NCBI GenBank assembly: GCA_022495995.1
Contig: JAFEMH010002565.1
Location: forward strand, 248,001 to 312,000
Origin: Adenophora triphylla var. japonica
Taxonomy: Eukaryota > Streptophyta > Magnoliopsida > Asterales > Campanulaceae
DNA: 64,000 nt
Direction of reading: 5' to 3'
In this document: piece after piece, positions 54,376 through 64,000 of the stretch
Position numbering within the stretch: position 1 is the stretch's first letter
Layout: each line of letters opens with the position of its first letter
The notes under the pieces: model-generated
The model's database searches: none
What the model saw: the letters and a program-made list of their open reading frames with translations, nothing else
Told to the model about the DNA's origin: nothing
Program-made: the position numbers and the translations under genes

Positions 54376-55989
54376 CGAGCTCCCATGCCTACCATTTCTC
54401 TCAAATCGGGGTACCAACCCTTTCTAATAGCCTCACGAAGGACTGGCTTCACACATGACAAAAAGATGTCCTTTTGATCCTGCAAGGGGATTGGCTCGGA
54501 GAGCTCATTAAGCTTAGCATTCCAACGCTTGTAGAACTCGGTGATTGATTCATCCTGTTACTGAATTGTACCGACCAAGTCGTCTCTAGTTGTGCGCCAT
54601 TCAAGGTTCCCACGGTACTTTTCAAGAAAGGCCTCAGTGATCTGACTCCAAGTAGTTCGAGCTTCTGACTTAAGAGCTAAAAACCATGTCAAGGCAGGAC
54701 CCTTGAGCGTTAGATGAAAGTGCTGAGCCATAAACTCGAGAGTACAACCGATAGCCCCCATAGTCATCACATATGTGTCAACATGAGTTTTCGGACATGC
54801 CGTCCCGTCAAAATCCATCTTAGGCATTTTGAACTTGCAAGGGAGGGGTTTTACTTGTCCTGGATCAACCACTTTAAGCCCACTTGATCCTACAGTCAGC
54901 TTGTCGATTTGCTGCTGCATTTGTTTCAACAACATGGCAACTTCTGGGGTCATCCCGGGAATAGTAGGCGACACAGTCGAAGATGGCACAGAGCCGGCAG
55001 CCGGAAAGGAGAATTCAAGCATGCACTGGCTTGGCAAAGCAAATTGATGACAAACCATAATTAACTGGAACATTCAAACCATGATCAAACAAGCCGACTG
55101 AACTTGGAAACTGAGCATTCTGGACCAAAGGACCTTGAGATGAAGTACTAGCCGTCACATATGGAACTACCCCCGGATACTGAACTGAACCAGGACCAAA
55201 AGATGCACTTATCATAGGTTGAGAGAATCCACCCTGAAACTGATCAAAAGGAGCTTGGAGAAATCCTTCACAATTAAACTGACTGCCAGAGAAATGATAC
55301 TGAGGGCCTTGAGGACCTTGGAACTGGCCATACTGAAAGTTGCCTTGCTGCTGAGAGCTTGGGATCCAAAAACCCTGAGAGTTTGGTGGCCGAGGCTGAT
55401 AAACACCTGGGAACTGCAATCCATACTGATTTGGAGGCATAGAGGCATTAGGCAGAGGGGAAGATGTCAAATCATAGAAGCTCGGCTGTGGTCCACCAAA
55501 ACCAACTTGAGAGTTCACCGGCAGCCCCTGATTCTGAGCATAACTGAATTGTGCACCCTGAGCCTGAGGCTGAGACATTGGGGAAGGAGTGTTGCCTTGT
55601 GCATTCACATTCATCCCATACATTTTAGAAACGGGAATAAATGTAGCACCATAGGTAGGATGAAAAGGGAGAGAAACATTCCCGACTCTTAGATCTGTGT
55701 CATTAACCTCGGTAATCTCTTCATAAGACCCATTTGCACGATGAATCACAGCAATACCCCAGACACGCATTGCTTCGACAAATCTAGCATGCATTTCGTC
55801 CTCTCTAGCCTTAGCAGCTTGTCCTTGAGCCAGTGCAGTTTGGGCGAGCAATTGAGCTTCACGCTCACGAGCCATGGCGGCTTCAAGGGCAACCCTCATT
55901 TCTTCCATCGACAAATCATTCGACCTCGGCTGACCCATAGCAGATGAACCTCCACACTGGGTGGGTGACATATTCTCTGCACCCGACAT

Positions 55990-57275
55990 CTCAAAAACTG
56001 TGACTTTTTCGGGAATGCACACCAAACGAGACCCACGAACCCAACTTGCTGTCGCTGCAGGGGTAAAGAGGTTGTATAAGGTGGAGGAGAGGAAATGACC
56101 TTGAGATGGTATGGGAGAGGGAAGAATATGGAAGGAGATGGACTCATGCAACATCTTATTAGTGTTCAAGTAGAAATCGATGGCTTTTAAGTCCTAGGAA
56201 CGGTTGGGAAAGGCTAACCCTTTATTCACGCAAACTAAATCTCGGGGGAACCTAGGGACACATCATCCACAAATACACCAAATGTATTGGTTCAAAATTA
56301 ATAATAGGCAATGATACCTAAATAAAACCAAAGCATTTATGAGACGAACGAGCAATCCCAATTTCTGGAGAAATTTGGGCAGCATAACGGGTATTCCTGG
56401 AGAAATTCAAGGAAAAATACGGCATGACCTCTCGTCGGTGCACGTTGATAAAGCGACATGATCTCTCGTTAGAACATGCAGTGGAAACGACATGTCCTTT
56501 CGTGAAACCATGTTGCGTTGGCAACATGCCCACACGTGCTAGGTTTTGGGGTAGGTACGAAAGCCTATTAAGAATTTTGAAACAATACATTTTAGTGTAT
56601 TTGAAAATGGCATGTCAAAACCAACCGTTTTGGGTAAGCTTTAAATGTGTGGCTCCATCTATAACGCACTAGGGGGATGGGTTTGACATTAGGTGCTCAA
56701 GCGTAGGCGAAATTCATGGTCGTCCGCGATGCCGTCAATCGCACCCGAGGATTCTAGATCTACGTGAAGTAGTGTGAGGATGGCTAGATTCCTTTATTTT
56801 GCGAAAAATGATTTTTTTTTTTATTTTTTTTTTATTTTTTACTTTTTATTTGAAAAGGGGTGAGAAATGAAAAAACAACGCACACACACTAAACCCCACT
56901 GAGCATAATAATCAAAATGATCACAATTTGATCATGGGGGCCCGCCCACAATCACAACACAGAAACCAAAACCTCCAGAGTGGCTAATGTTTTCGCGTGG
57001 CACAGAACTGAGAGGGCATGTTCTATCGCGTGACAACATCAGCCAGATTTCCAGAATCTCACGCAACAAGCACCAGCCCCAGCCTCCAAGCAAGTCACCC
57101 AAACCAAGCCTCACAGAGAGCAACATAAGCAAACAATGGAGTACCAAGACAACAAAGCACATAAAATGCATTTAAACACATAAAATGTCACACAACAAAG
57201 CACACACAAATGAATGAAATGGACGTTGAACGAGAACGAAAGTTTGACCCACTTTTTGAAAAACAAGTTTCAAAT
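55990..57275 (-). other. Leader of element D
   Basis: Non-coding sequence between PBS and gag. It contains palindromic words at 56410-56540, such as ATGTTGCGTTGGCAACAT, and a T/A-rich run at ~56810-56870. Confidence 0.55.
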
Positions 57276-57294
57276 GTCCCCAGCAGAGTCGCCA
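57276..57294 (-). other. Primer-binding site of element D
   Basis: On the minus strand TGGCGACTCTGCTGGGGAC follows the 5' LTR after one base. Element C has the near-identical TGGCGACTCCGCTGGAGAC. I do not assign the tRNA. Confidence 0.75.
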
Positions 57295-57295
57295 C

Positions 57296-59327
57296 TGAAT
57301 GAACGCTCACCGAAAAATAATAAAATAGGAGTCGCCACGCCGTTTTTAAGGAAACATTGAAAACCTTTTTGAAAGAGAAATTGGGTTCGGGGGTCAGGTT
57401 ATGTGTTGGGAAGAACCGAGAGTTCACCCAACACGCCTCGTCCGTAGAAGAGTCTTTCAATGTTCAACATCCGATTCATTCCAACGTGTGACAAAATATG
57501 TATAAAATGCATTTTAATGCTTTATTGATAAACTGCGAGGGATACAACTTGTGAACCACTTATTTTGGGGGGCCACGTCCCGATTACAATGAGGCAAACA
57601 AATTACAACTGAAAAAGGGACCTGCTGCAGTACGACTTGGTATGTCGCACGACGCAGGACCATGAAGGGCCGTTGTGTCGCGGGACATACCATGCCATAT
57701 GCAGAGGTCTTACAAAGTCTAGATTACAGAAACCAAGAATAGCAACAACAAGGTTTGGACTAATTACAGAAACCAAGAATAGCAACAACAAGGTTAACAG
57801 AGATGAAATTAATGGCAACCACGAGATTGATTAATGGAAACAACGAGGTTGATAGGGATGTAAAGGAACTCAATATGACCTTAAAGAGATCAGCTCGTAG
57901 ATGAGTGTGGATATGGAACGATCCACACTCACCTTAGCAATCAAACCCAACGCACATCATTAACGACCAAAGGCATACAAAATTACGAGAATGAAACACA
58001 AAATCAGAACATTTAAGCGACAAGGCATGACATATTCAATCAGGTTCGAGCCCGAATTGCGGATCAAGCATAACTACCAAGAGACTGAATGCTTATGGGA
58101 AGAAAATCTAACACTCAGATGAATGGTGAATATGAATGATTCACACTCATATTCGTGTCTAAACCACAAGTAACATGAACTGAAACACTTGTGTAAATAA
58201 AACACCAGAATCAGTACATGACTATCACCAGTAAACACCAAGGCAGAGCAACCCAATCACAGATTAACAGATTACAATGACGAACATGGGAATGACATGG
58301 AATGAACCAGCAGAAGAGAGATGAAGAGTAAGATTTAGAGATTACCCTTGGAGTATCCACAATCCTTATACCAAGTTAGGTATAAGGAGCTTCAAATCAG
58401 CTTCATAAATGGAGAGTTCGAGCTCACTTTTGACGCTTCAAGGCTGGAATGAGCGTAACGCAAAAGGGGTTGGAACAGGGGTCGACGCTAGCAAGGTATG
58501 ACGGCAATTGTTGGTAAAATGATGGTGGGAGATTGATCAGAGTTGGGTTCTGGAAACAAGGAAAATGGTTTAAACGTATTTGGGTATAGAGAGTTCAACC
58601 ATGAGAAATTGAGGGGAGGAATTGGGTCATTGTTTTGGGGTAGAGAGAGGACGGTGAGGAATTGGGGTTGGGTCACCGGTGAATCGGTTTATAGAGGGAG
58701 AACTGGTAGCTGTTGGAAGGCGGTGGTGGTGAACGGTGGCACAGCTTTGGGTAGAGGAAGAGATTGGCGATTGGAGGGAGCGGGCTAGGTTTCTGGTGTT
58801 GAGAAAACAAAGGATGATGATGGGTTTGGCCGGTGAATGGGTTTAAGGAGGGAGCAAGGTCGTCGCCGGCGAAGGGATTGGTGAAGAAGACAACAATTAG
58901 AGAGAGAGCGAGCTCTCTGATTTTGCATCTAGAGAGAGAGAGTAGTGAGAGAGAGCGAGCTTTGCGTTCTGCATTTTCTGAGAGAGAGAGAAACTGAGAA
59001 TGAGAGGCCCCCTTTTGAAATGAAGAAAATCCCTTTATTTAACATTGCTTAGAAATTTAGAAATGGAATTATTATGTCGCACGATGGAAGGAAAATAACC
59101 GCTTTCCTTCTAGAAACGTGCCAGGTGGCGGAATCTGGACCCTTCCTGATTAATTTCTTAAAGGTCCAAACTGTATAATTCTTTCTAGGTCCTTCCTTAG
59201 CGAGAAACTTATAAAAAGCTCTCGGAAGTCTCGAAATGAATCGGAAATTTACAAAACGCTCCCTAGTGCACTTTTATTGAGTAAAAGGCACTTTTATTGG
59301 GTCGCGAGTTGGATTGGGGTACTCACA
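57296..59327 (-). repeat. 5' LTR of element D
   Basis: It pairs with 35854-37902 with a few percent divergence and small indels, and is followed by TSD copy AGTTC at 59328-59332. It has the same inverted repeat (GGTATGTC 57639-57646, GACATACC 57684-57691). Confidence 0.92.
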
Positions 59328-59440
59328 AGTTCATACTTGGAAATTTAAAACCTAATTTACTTCTATAAAAGTAGAGAGGGAGAGGATAGTTGTAGCCCTA
59401 AAGTGGTAAGTGGAGATTTCTTCTTGGAGCTTCATCTTCT

Positions 59441-60577
59441 TCATGTATTATGAGGGAGATAATTGGTGATGACGTTGGTACGTTCTATCACTCCATTGTC
59501 AAAGAGGTCTTGGATGATGTCCTTCAAGTGGTGGCAAGTGTTGGTGTCATGGCCGGTGAAGCTATGGTAATTGCAAAATAAGTGATGAGCATGATTAGGA
59601 CCCATATTCCTAGGAGGACCACCTTCTCTTGGTTTAACCTTTTCATTCTTGATAAGCACATCGAAGAGTTCTTCTTGAGTGATTCCTTCAAGTTTGTCAT
59701 AGTGCCTCTTTTTCTTTTCGGGAGGAGGAACATCAGAATACTTGTTGGTGTTGGGGCGGTTGAATGCAATAGTATTGACTGAAGCATCCTTACTTGTGGT
59801 GGGCTTGTTGTAGCGAAAAGTACTTTCCTTCTTTTTACTTTTTAGGAAGTCATCAATCCTAATTCCGAACTCATGAAGTTCATTGAAACTAGGAAAGTAA
59901 CAACCGAGGAGCTTCTCTTGAAATTCATCATGGAGGCATTGGAGGAAGATGTGGATTTGCTCTTTAAGAGTAGGTCTTTCGACAATTTCAGTAAGTCTGA
60001 GTCTCCATCTTCTAGCAAAGTTAGAAAAAGACTCATTTGCATGTTGCTTGGTTTGTTCAAGATACCTCCTAGTAGGGCGGTAAGTGGAGTTGTCTTTAAA
60101 CTGCCTTTGGAAGACTAAACATGCAGACGACCAGTCAAGCCTTGTAATCATAGGAAGAGACATGTACCAATCCCTTGCAGCACCCTTCAAAGTTTGAGGA
60201 AAGCATTGGGCCAAGATTGTGTTATCAATGCCCATTGAAAGCATAGCCCAAGTGTAGGTCTCAACATGAGCTCGAGGACAAGTAGTGCCATTAAACTTGG
60301 CAATATCGGGTGTCTTGTACTTGCGAGAAAACTTGGTGATGGATTGTTGAAGAGCATCGGGATCAAATGGGACGAATGATCCCTTCAAAGTGTCAAGGGT
60401 TGCAAGTTTCTTCTCAAGGTAGTTCTTAGTTACATGATTACCAAGCTTAGTAGTTTCATCACTACCTTCCTTCTTGGTCTTAGTACCCTTGGGGATATGT
60501 ACCTCATCATTGGAGGAGGATGAGAAGTAGACATTGTGTTGAGCTTTGGCGATGAACCTAAATGTGTAGCAACTGTG
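59441..60577 (-). pseudogene. Gag of element C
   Basis: An open frame runs from 60577 to the stop at 59441 (~378 residues). The gag core is FNGTTCPRAHVETYTWAM, GAARDWYMSLP, FQRQFKDN and FSNFARRWRLRL. The C-terminal part has FCNYHSFTGHDTNTC then HHLKDIIQDLF, as in A and D. No ATG lies upstream of the core in this frame (the triplet at 60388 is TTG), so the true start is lost or lies across a splice. Nothing resembling protease follows. Confidence 0.82.
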
Positions 60578-61590
60578 TTAAACCATGATCGTGTCCCAAC
60601 AAGTCGGATGAATAGGGTGTATGAAGGCTTGAAGGTTTTGGCCAAAACACGAAAAGACAGACCACTTGTCTCGCACGGGACAAGTAGTCTCGCGCGAGAC
60701 AATACCACTAGAAGTCGCATTTTTTCTGATTTCAATCCTAATTTTGGTCGGACCGAAAATCCGTTTTGGGGGTTTCTAACATTCAAAAATCCAAACCTAA
60801 GGACCTAGGGGTCAAAGTTATCTCAAGTAACGTCGAGTTTTGTGTAATAAATTTTTCTCTTTAGGGGCAAATTCGAAGGGACAATCATAGGGACATTTCC
60901 GAAGAGACAAATCCGAAGCGACAATTTATTGATTTCTTTTCCATGGCTTATTGCACGAAAAAAAAAGATCTTGACAAGGGATTACAAAGACTCCAAGATC
61001 AAACCGACAGGTCACGGAGTGTCCTAACAAGTAAATCTACATGATATGTGGTTGATGCCGGGTTTACGGCTAGGCTCCTCGCGATATTGACAATCTAGGT
61101 GGATTGAAAACACGAGGTGGGATGATCCAACTTTGGAGAGACCGGCGATTAGGTGATTACCGTCATTCTTCCTTAGTGTGGGTCCCGAGTTTTATCAAAG
61201 GTATATAGTGCAATGACAGTTATATCATGATGTGCACGTGTGTGAGAGTCAATTCTAGTTGATAGAGTAAAATAGAAAGTTTTTTTTTTGAAAACTAAAA
61301 GAAAAATAGATAATGGTCGCACCAAGCGGTTGCCTACGTTTCTCCCAAATTAGGAAGACTCAGGCCGTCGTAGTTCCACATAAAGAGTAGAGAGAGAATT
61401 AAATTAATTAATTACAAAGCCCAAGTCAACCGATGATCGGTAAAAATTAAAATAATACAATCTCACGCAAGTATATAGTTCAAGTACAAATTAATTATTC
61501 TACCCTGCAAAATAAAGTTAGTACAAGCAAAATAGAAATAGTAATTTATTTATTTTTCTGTTTTTTTTAACTGAAAGTGGTGTCTCGCCT
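60578..61590 (-). other. Leader of element C
   Basis: Non-coding. It contains palindromic words CTTGTCTCGCACGGGACAAG (60665-60684) and GTCTCGCGCGAGAC (60687-60700), the latter shared with C's LTR. A nested-hairpin motif lies at 61332-61375. Confidence 0.55.
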
Positions 61591-62588
61591 CCCGTGCTGG
61601 ACAAGCAGTCTGTCTGAATAATAATTTTTTAATGAAAGCAGTACAGAAAATTTTTGAAAAATAAAAAAAAATCAATTTTTTGCAGAAAAATAAAAAGATT
61701 AATAATACTCAATTATGCGCAAGTCTAACCCTCTTAATTAATTGTCCCCAGCGGAGTCGCCAAACTGTAGCGATGCGATTTTAATGAACACAAAGTCGCC
61801 ACTTATTATTTATTTAGAAAAAATAATAAGAAAAACCTTTTTGATAATTTAAAGAGATTCGAAGGTTCGGGGGTTAGTTTATGGGATGGGAAGGTCGTGG
61901 AGCACTCATTCCACCCAATCCGAAGATCGGTCTTGCCAATTGAGTATTATCAATCAAAACAATATAATAATTAAATAATAACAAGAAAATCCTAATTAAT
62001 TTCTTAATTAGGAATGTCGGGTTGTATGCGATCGAGATCACCTCCATGAATTGAAGGGACTCTAGGCTAACCCTTTTGATGGGATTACAGACCGCTTGTC
62101 CCACACTGGACAAGCAGTCTGTCTGAATAATAAATTTTTTAATGAAAGTAGTACAGAAAAGTTTTGAAAAATCCAAAAAAAATCAATTTTTTGCAGAAAA
62201 ATAAAAAGATTGATAATACTTAATTGTGCGCAAGTCTAACCCTCTTAATTAATTGTCTCCAGCGGAGTCGCCAAACTGTAGCGATGCGATTTTAATGAAC
62301 ACAGAGTCGCCACTTATTATTTATTTAGAAGAAACAATAAGAAAAACCTTTTTGATAATTTAAAGAGATTCGAAGGTTCGGGGGTTAATTTATGGGATGG
62401 GAAGGTCGTGGAGCACCCATTCCACCCAATTCGAAGATCGGGCTTGCCAATTGAGTATTATCAATCAAAACAATATAATAATTAAATAAGAACAAGAAAA
62501 CCCTAATTAATTTCTTAGTTAGAAATATCGGGTTGTATGCTTCGAGATCTCCTCCATGGATTGAAGGGACTCTAGGCTAACCCTTTTA
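61591..62588. repeat. ~499-bp tandem duplication at the 5' end of element C
   Basis: The unit is 61591-62089: the end of the leader, the PBS, and the first ~324 bp of LTR (plus-strand left side). It is repeated at 62090-62588, which runs into the complete LTR. GGACAAGCAGTCTGTCTGAA recurs 499 bp apart. C therefore has two PBS copies, at 61744-61762 and 62255-62273. Confidence 0.82.
62255..62273 (-). other. Primer-binding site of element C
   Basis: TGGCGACTCCGCTGGAGAC on the minus strand, three bases after the LTR. The duplicated copy at 61744-61762 keeps GGGGAC. Confidence 0.75.
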
Positions 62589-63241
62589 ATGGGATTACAC
62601 TACTCTAAAAGCAATTAGAGGGATTGAGAAGAAGAATATGAAGGTATAGGAGTTTACCTTGTGTTCTTGAGTGATTTTAATGTAACCTCGACAGAGGTTC
62701 GAGATTTTCGTAGAAAGATGATAAAAAATGAATTTAGGGAGTATTTGGTTTAGAACGTAATTTTAGTGTCTCATCTCTCCTCCCCCAAATACAAAAGAGG
62801 ATCCTTGTATTTATAGGTGGAGAATACTTGATCACCAAGTTAGGAGTCTCAAGTTAGGAAGGAATCAAATCCTTCATTTGGAAGAGTTTTATTTAGGAAT
62901 AAAACTCTTAGGAAGGTGCTAGTAGAGTCCAATATAAGGTAAATCCCGTATTAGAATAGTAGGGAGCAAGAAAAGAGATTGAGACGGAGATGGAAAGTGA
63001 ATTTGAACATTCCGCAGAGGAGATGTCTCGCGCGAGACACTTTTGTCCCGCGCGGGACAACTAGTCAATTGACTATTTTGTCCTCTTCAGTTATTCCGTC
63101 AGTCAGTTAGGTGCAAAACTAACAAAGTTAGTTAGAAACTTAACGAAACATGACGAAACTAATATGCTTTCATCAAAACACAAAAGAGAGACGAAGAGTA
63201 GTGTAATCATGCAATTATTGGTTCAGAATGGGGTGCCTACG
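62277..63241 (-). repeat. 5' LTR of element C
   Basis: It pairs with 32880-33847. The outer base is changed (CGTAGGC for TGTAGGC on the minus strand). A minus-strand TATA box is at 62815-62808. Perfect palindromes lie at 63024-63039 and 63043-63060. Confidence 0.88.
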
Positions 63242-64000
63242 ATTACGTTATTTAATTCATTGCCTGAAAGTTATAGTCATTTCATTATGAACTATAACCT
63301 GAGTGGCATGGATAAGAATCTGTCAGAATTGCATGCGATGCTTAAGACTGCAGAGAAAAATATCAAGAAGCCTAGTACCGCAAACGTGTTAATGGTTAAC
63401 AAAGGAAAGGGATTCAAAAGGGAAGGCAAAGTAGGTAAAGCAAAGGTTGCTAAACCTAAGGCAAAAGTTTCCAATGCCGGAGAGGCAACACCCAAAGTGT
63501 CTCAAAAGGATGCAATTTTCTACCATTGTCAAGAGGTTGGTCATTGGAAGCGAAATTGCAAGGCTTATAAGGAAGGTCTAAAAGCGAAGAAGGGCAATAC
63601 GATTTCTACTGATTCAGGTATCTATGTGATAGATATTTTTCTTTCTATTTATAGTTCATGGGTATTAGATATCGGATGTGGATCTCACATTTGTTTAAAT
63701 GTGCAGGGACTAAAGAATAAAAAGCTACTCAAAGATGGTGAAGTAGACCTGCGTGTGGGAAATGTAGCAAGAGTTGCTGCATTAGCCGTAGGAACATATG
63801 ATGTTACTTTACCTAGTGGACTAGTACTTGTTTTGAACAATTGTTATTACGTTCCAGATTTGAGTAGGAATATTATTTCAGTTTCTTGTTTGGATAATGA
63901 AGGATATAGTTTTCTTATTGAGAATAAGAAGTTTTCTTTTTATTTAAATGATATGCTTTATTGTATTGCAAATTCATTTAATGGCCTTTATATCCTTGAA
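63242..64000 (+). CDS. Copia gag-protease, partial, open at both ends
   Basis: One frame stays open for 253 residues to the window edge. It begins inside gag (FNSLPESYSHFIMNYNLS, LHAMLKTAEKNI). A basic linker and a zinc knuckle follow that lacks its first cysteine (FYHCQEVGHWKRNC). Protease reads WVLDIGCGSHIC, where DTG or DSG is usual, then come VGTYDVTLPSG and CYYVPDLSRNIISVSCL. It may be the continuation of copia element G beyond the C nest, since both are copia and on the plus strand. The first half of gag, however, is missing from both sides of the nest. The remainder of pol lies outside the window. Confidence 0.85.
   Translation, partial: MTLFNSLPESYSHFIMNYNLSGMDKNLSELHAMLKTAEKNIKKPSTANVLMVNKGKGFKREGKVGKAKVAKPKAKVSNAGEATPKVSQKDAIFYHCQEVGHWKRNCKAYKEGLKAKKGNTISTDSGIYVIDIFLSIYSSWVLDIGCGSHICLNVQGLKNKKLLKDGEVDLRVGNVARVAALAVGTYDVTLPSGLVLVLNNCYYVPDLSRNIISVSCLDNEGYSFLIENKKFSFYLNDMLYCIANSFNGLYILE

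Larger units (their letters stand above)
51448..55989 (-). pseudogene. Gag of element D, split by solo LTR F
   Basis: The ATG at 55989 (MSGAENMSPTQ) starts a frame with a coiled coil (MEEMRVALEAAMAREREAQ) and a long Gln/Pro/Phe-rich stretch. A frameshift near 55020 leads to the gag core (FDGTACPKTHVDTYVMTMGA, GPALTWFLALK, FLEKYRGN). A TAA stop at 54560-54558 interrupts the core before DESITEFYKRWNAKLNEL. Solo LTR F then cuts the frame between Arg and Ser. Beyond it, 51901-51448 encode a linker and a CQYHQYPGYITNDC cluster like those in A and C. It ends without protease. C's gag is the nearest relative in the window. Confidence 0.85.
35854..59327 (-). mobile_element. Element D: gag-only LTR retrotransposon with 2-kb LTRs
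   Basis: D has LTRs of 2049 and 2032 bp, TSD AGTTC, a PBS next to the right LTR and a purine tract next to the left one, so it reads on the minus strand. The interior, once E and F are removed, is about 7.2 kb and encodes gag only. It shares with C the PBS, the purine tract, the gag type and the nested-hairpin motif, so C and D are relatives. It inserted about 110 bp after the end of C's gag. Confidence 0.9.
32880..63241 (-). mobile_element. Element C: gag-only LTR retrotransposon, host of the nest
   Basis: Two ~966-bp LTRs face the same way. On the minus strand the right copy is 5': LTR, PBS (62273-62255), leader, gag (to 59441), then after removing element D a ~2-kb 3' region and a purine-rich tract (33858-33848) before the left LTR. 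There is no protease, RT or integrase, which fits the TR-GAG class of non-autonomous plant elements. The flanking five bases (GATAC left, ATTAC right) do not match exactly. About 500 bp at its 5' end is tandemly duplicated. Confidence 0.82.

Noticed and set aside
1..64000. tRNA or rRNA genes
   Set aside because: The tRNA-like matches are all primer-binding sites next to LTRs; no cloverleaf or rRNA segment was seen by eye.

Overview
This window looks like nuclear DNA of a dicot-type flowering plant, in a repeat-dense intergenic region. The base composition is AT-rich, introns are GT-AG, and the repeats are plant types: Ty3/gypsy Tat-like and chromovirus elements, Ty1/copia elements, Stowaway MITEs, and a CACTA terminus with the usual plant CACTACAAGAAA end. 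Only one ordinary host gene is clearly supported, a mitochondrial-type P-class pentatricopeptide repeat (PPR) gene on the minus strand at 17370-19022. Species cannot be fixed from sequence alone.

Layout. 381-1142: a short-TIR, MITE-like element. About 1148-10955: element A, a Tat-like gypsy element with ~710-bp LTRs. It has lost RT, RNase H and the integrase core but keeps gag, protease, an integrase tail, a tandem-repeat 3' region and a long antisense ORF with introns. 12537-15700: element B, a related element cut off after protease. 17370-19022: the PPR gene. 19087-26524: copia element 1, complete with TSD GGACC, sitting within about 65 bp of the PPR start codon. 26900-29280: AT-rich satellites, telomere-like CCCTAWA and TATAGGG arrays, a Stowaway MITE and a copia RT scrap. 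29640-30838: the right end of a CACTA transposon. 30837-32879: the 5' LTR, PBS and leader of copia element G, with a second Stowaway inside.

32880-63241 is one large nest, all on the minus strand except the solo LTR. Element C (LTRs 32880-33847 and 62277-63241) contains element D (35854-59327, TSD AGTTC). D contains element E (39789-49510, TSD AAAAG), a Tekay-like chromovirus with 2.58-kb LTRs. D also contains a solo LTR of E's family, F (51907-54375, TSD CGAGC), inserted in D's gag. C and D carry gag but no pol, so they look like gag-only (TR-GAG type) non-autonomous elements. From 63242 to the end an open copia gag-protease frame runs out of the window.

The most unusual signal is not a gene. 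Several unrelated retroelement families here carry arrays of short GC-rich palindromes ('words') at 19-24 bp spacing. In some arrays the arms change together, so that symmetry rather than sequence is kept. The copia LTR of G and the gypsy solo LTR F share the same 12-bp word, while E, a relative of F, has a different word at the same LTR position. C and D also share a nested-hairpin motif (CCTACGT ... GTAGTTC), and each LTR of both repeats the start of its primer-binding site.
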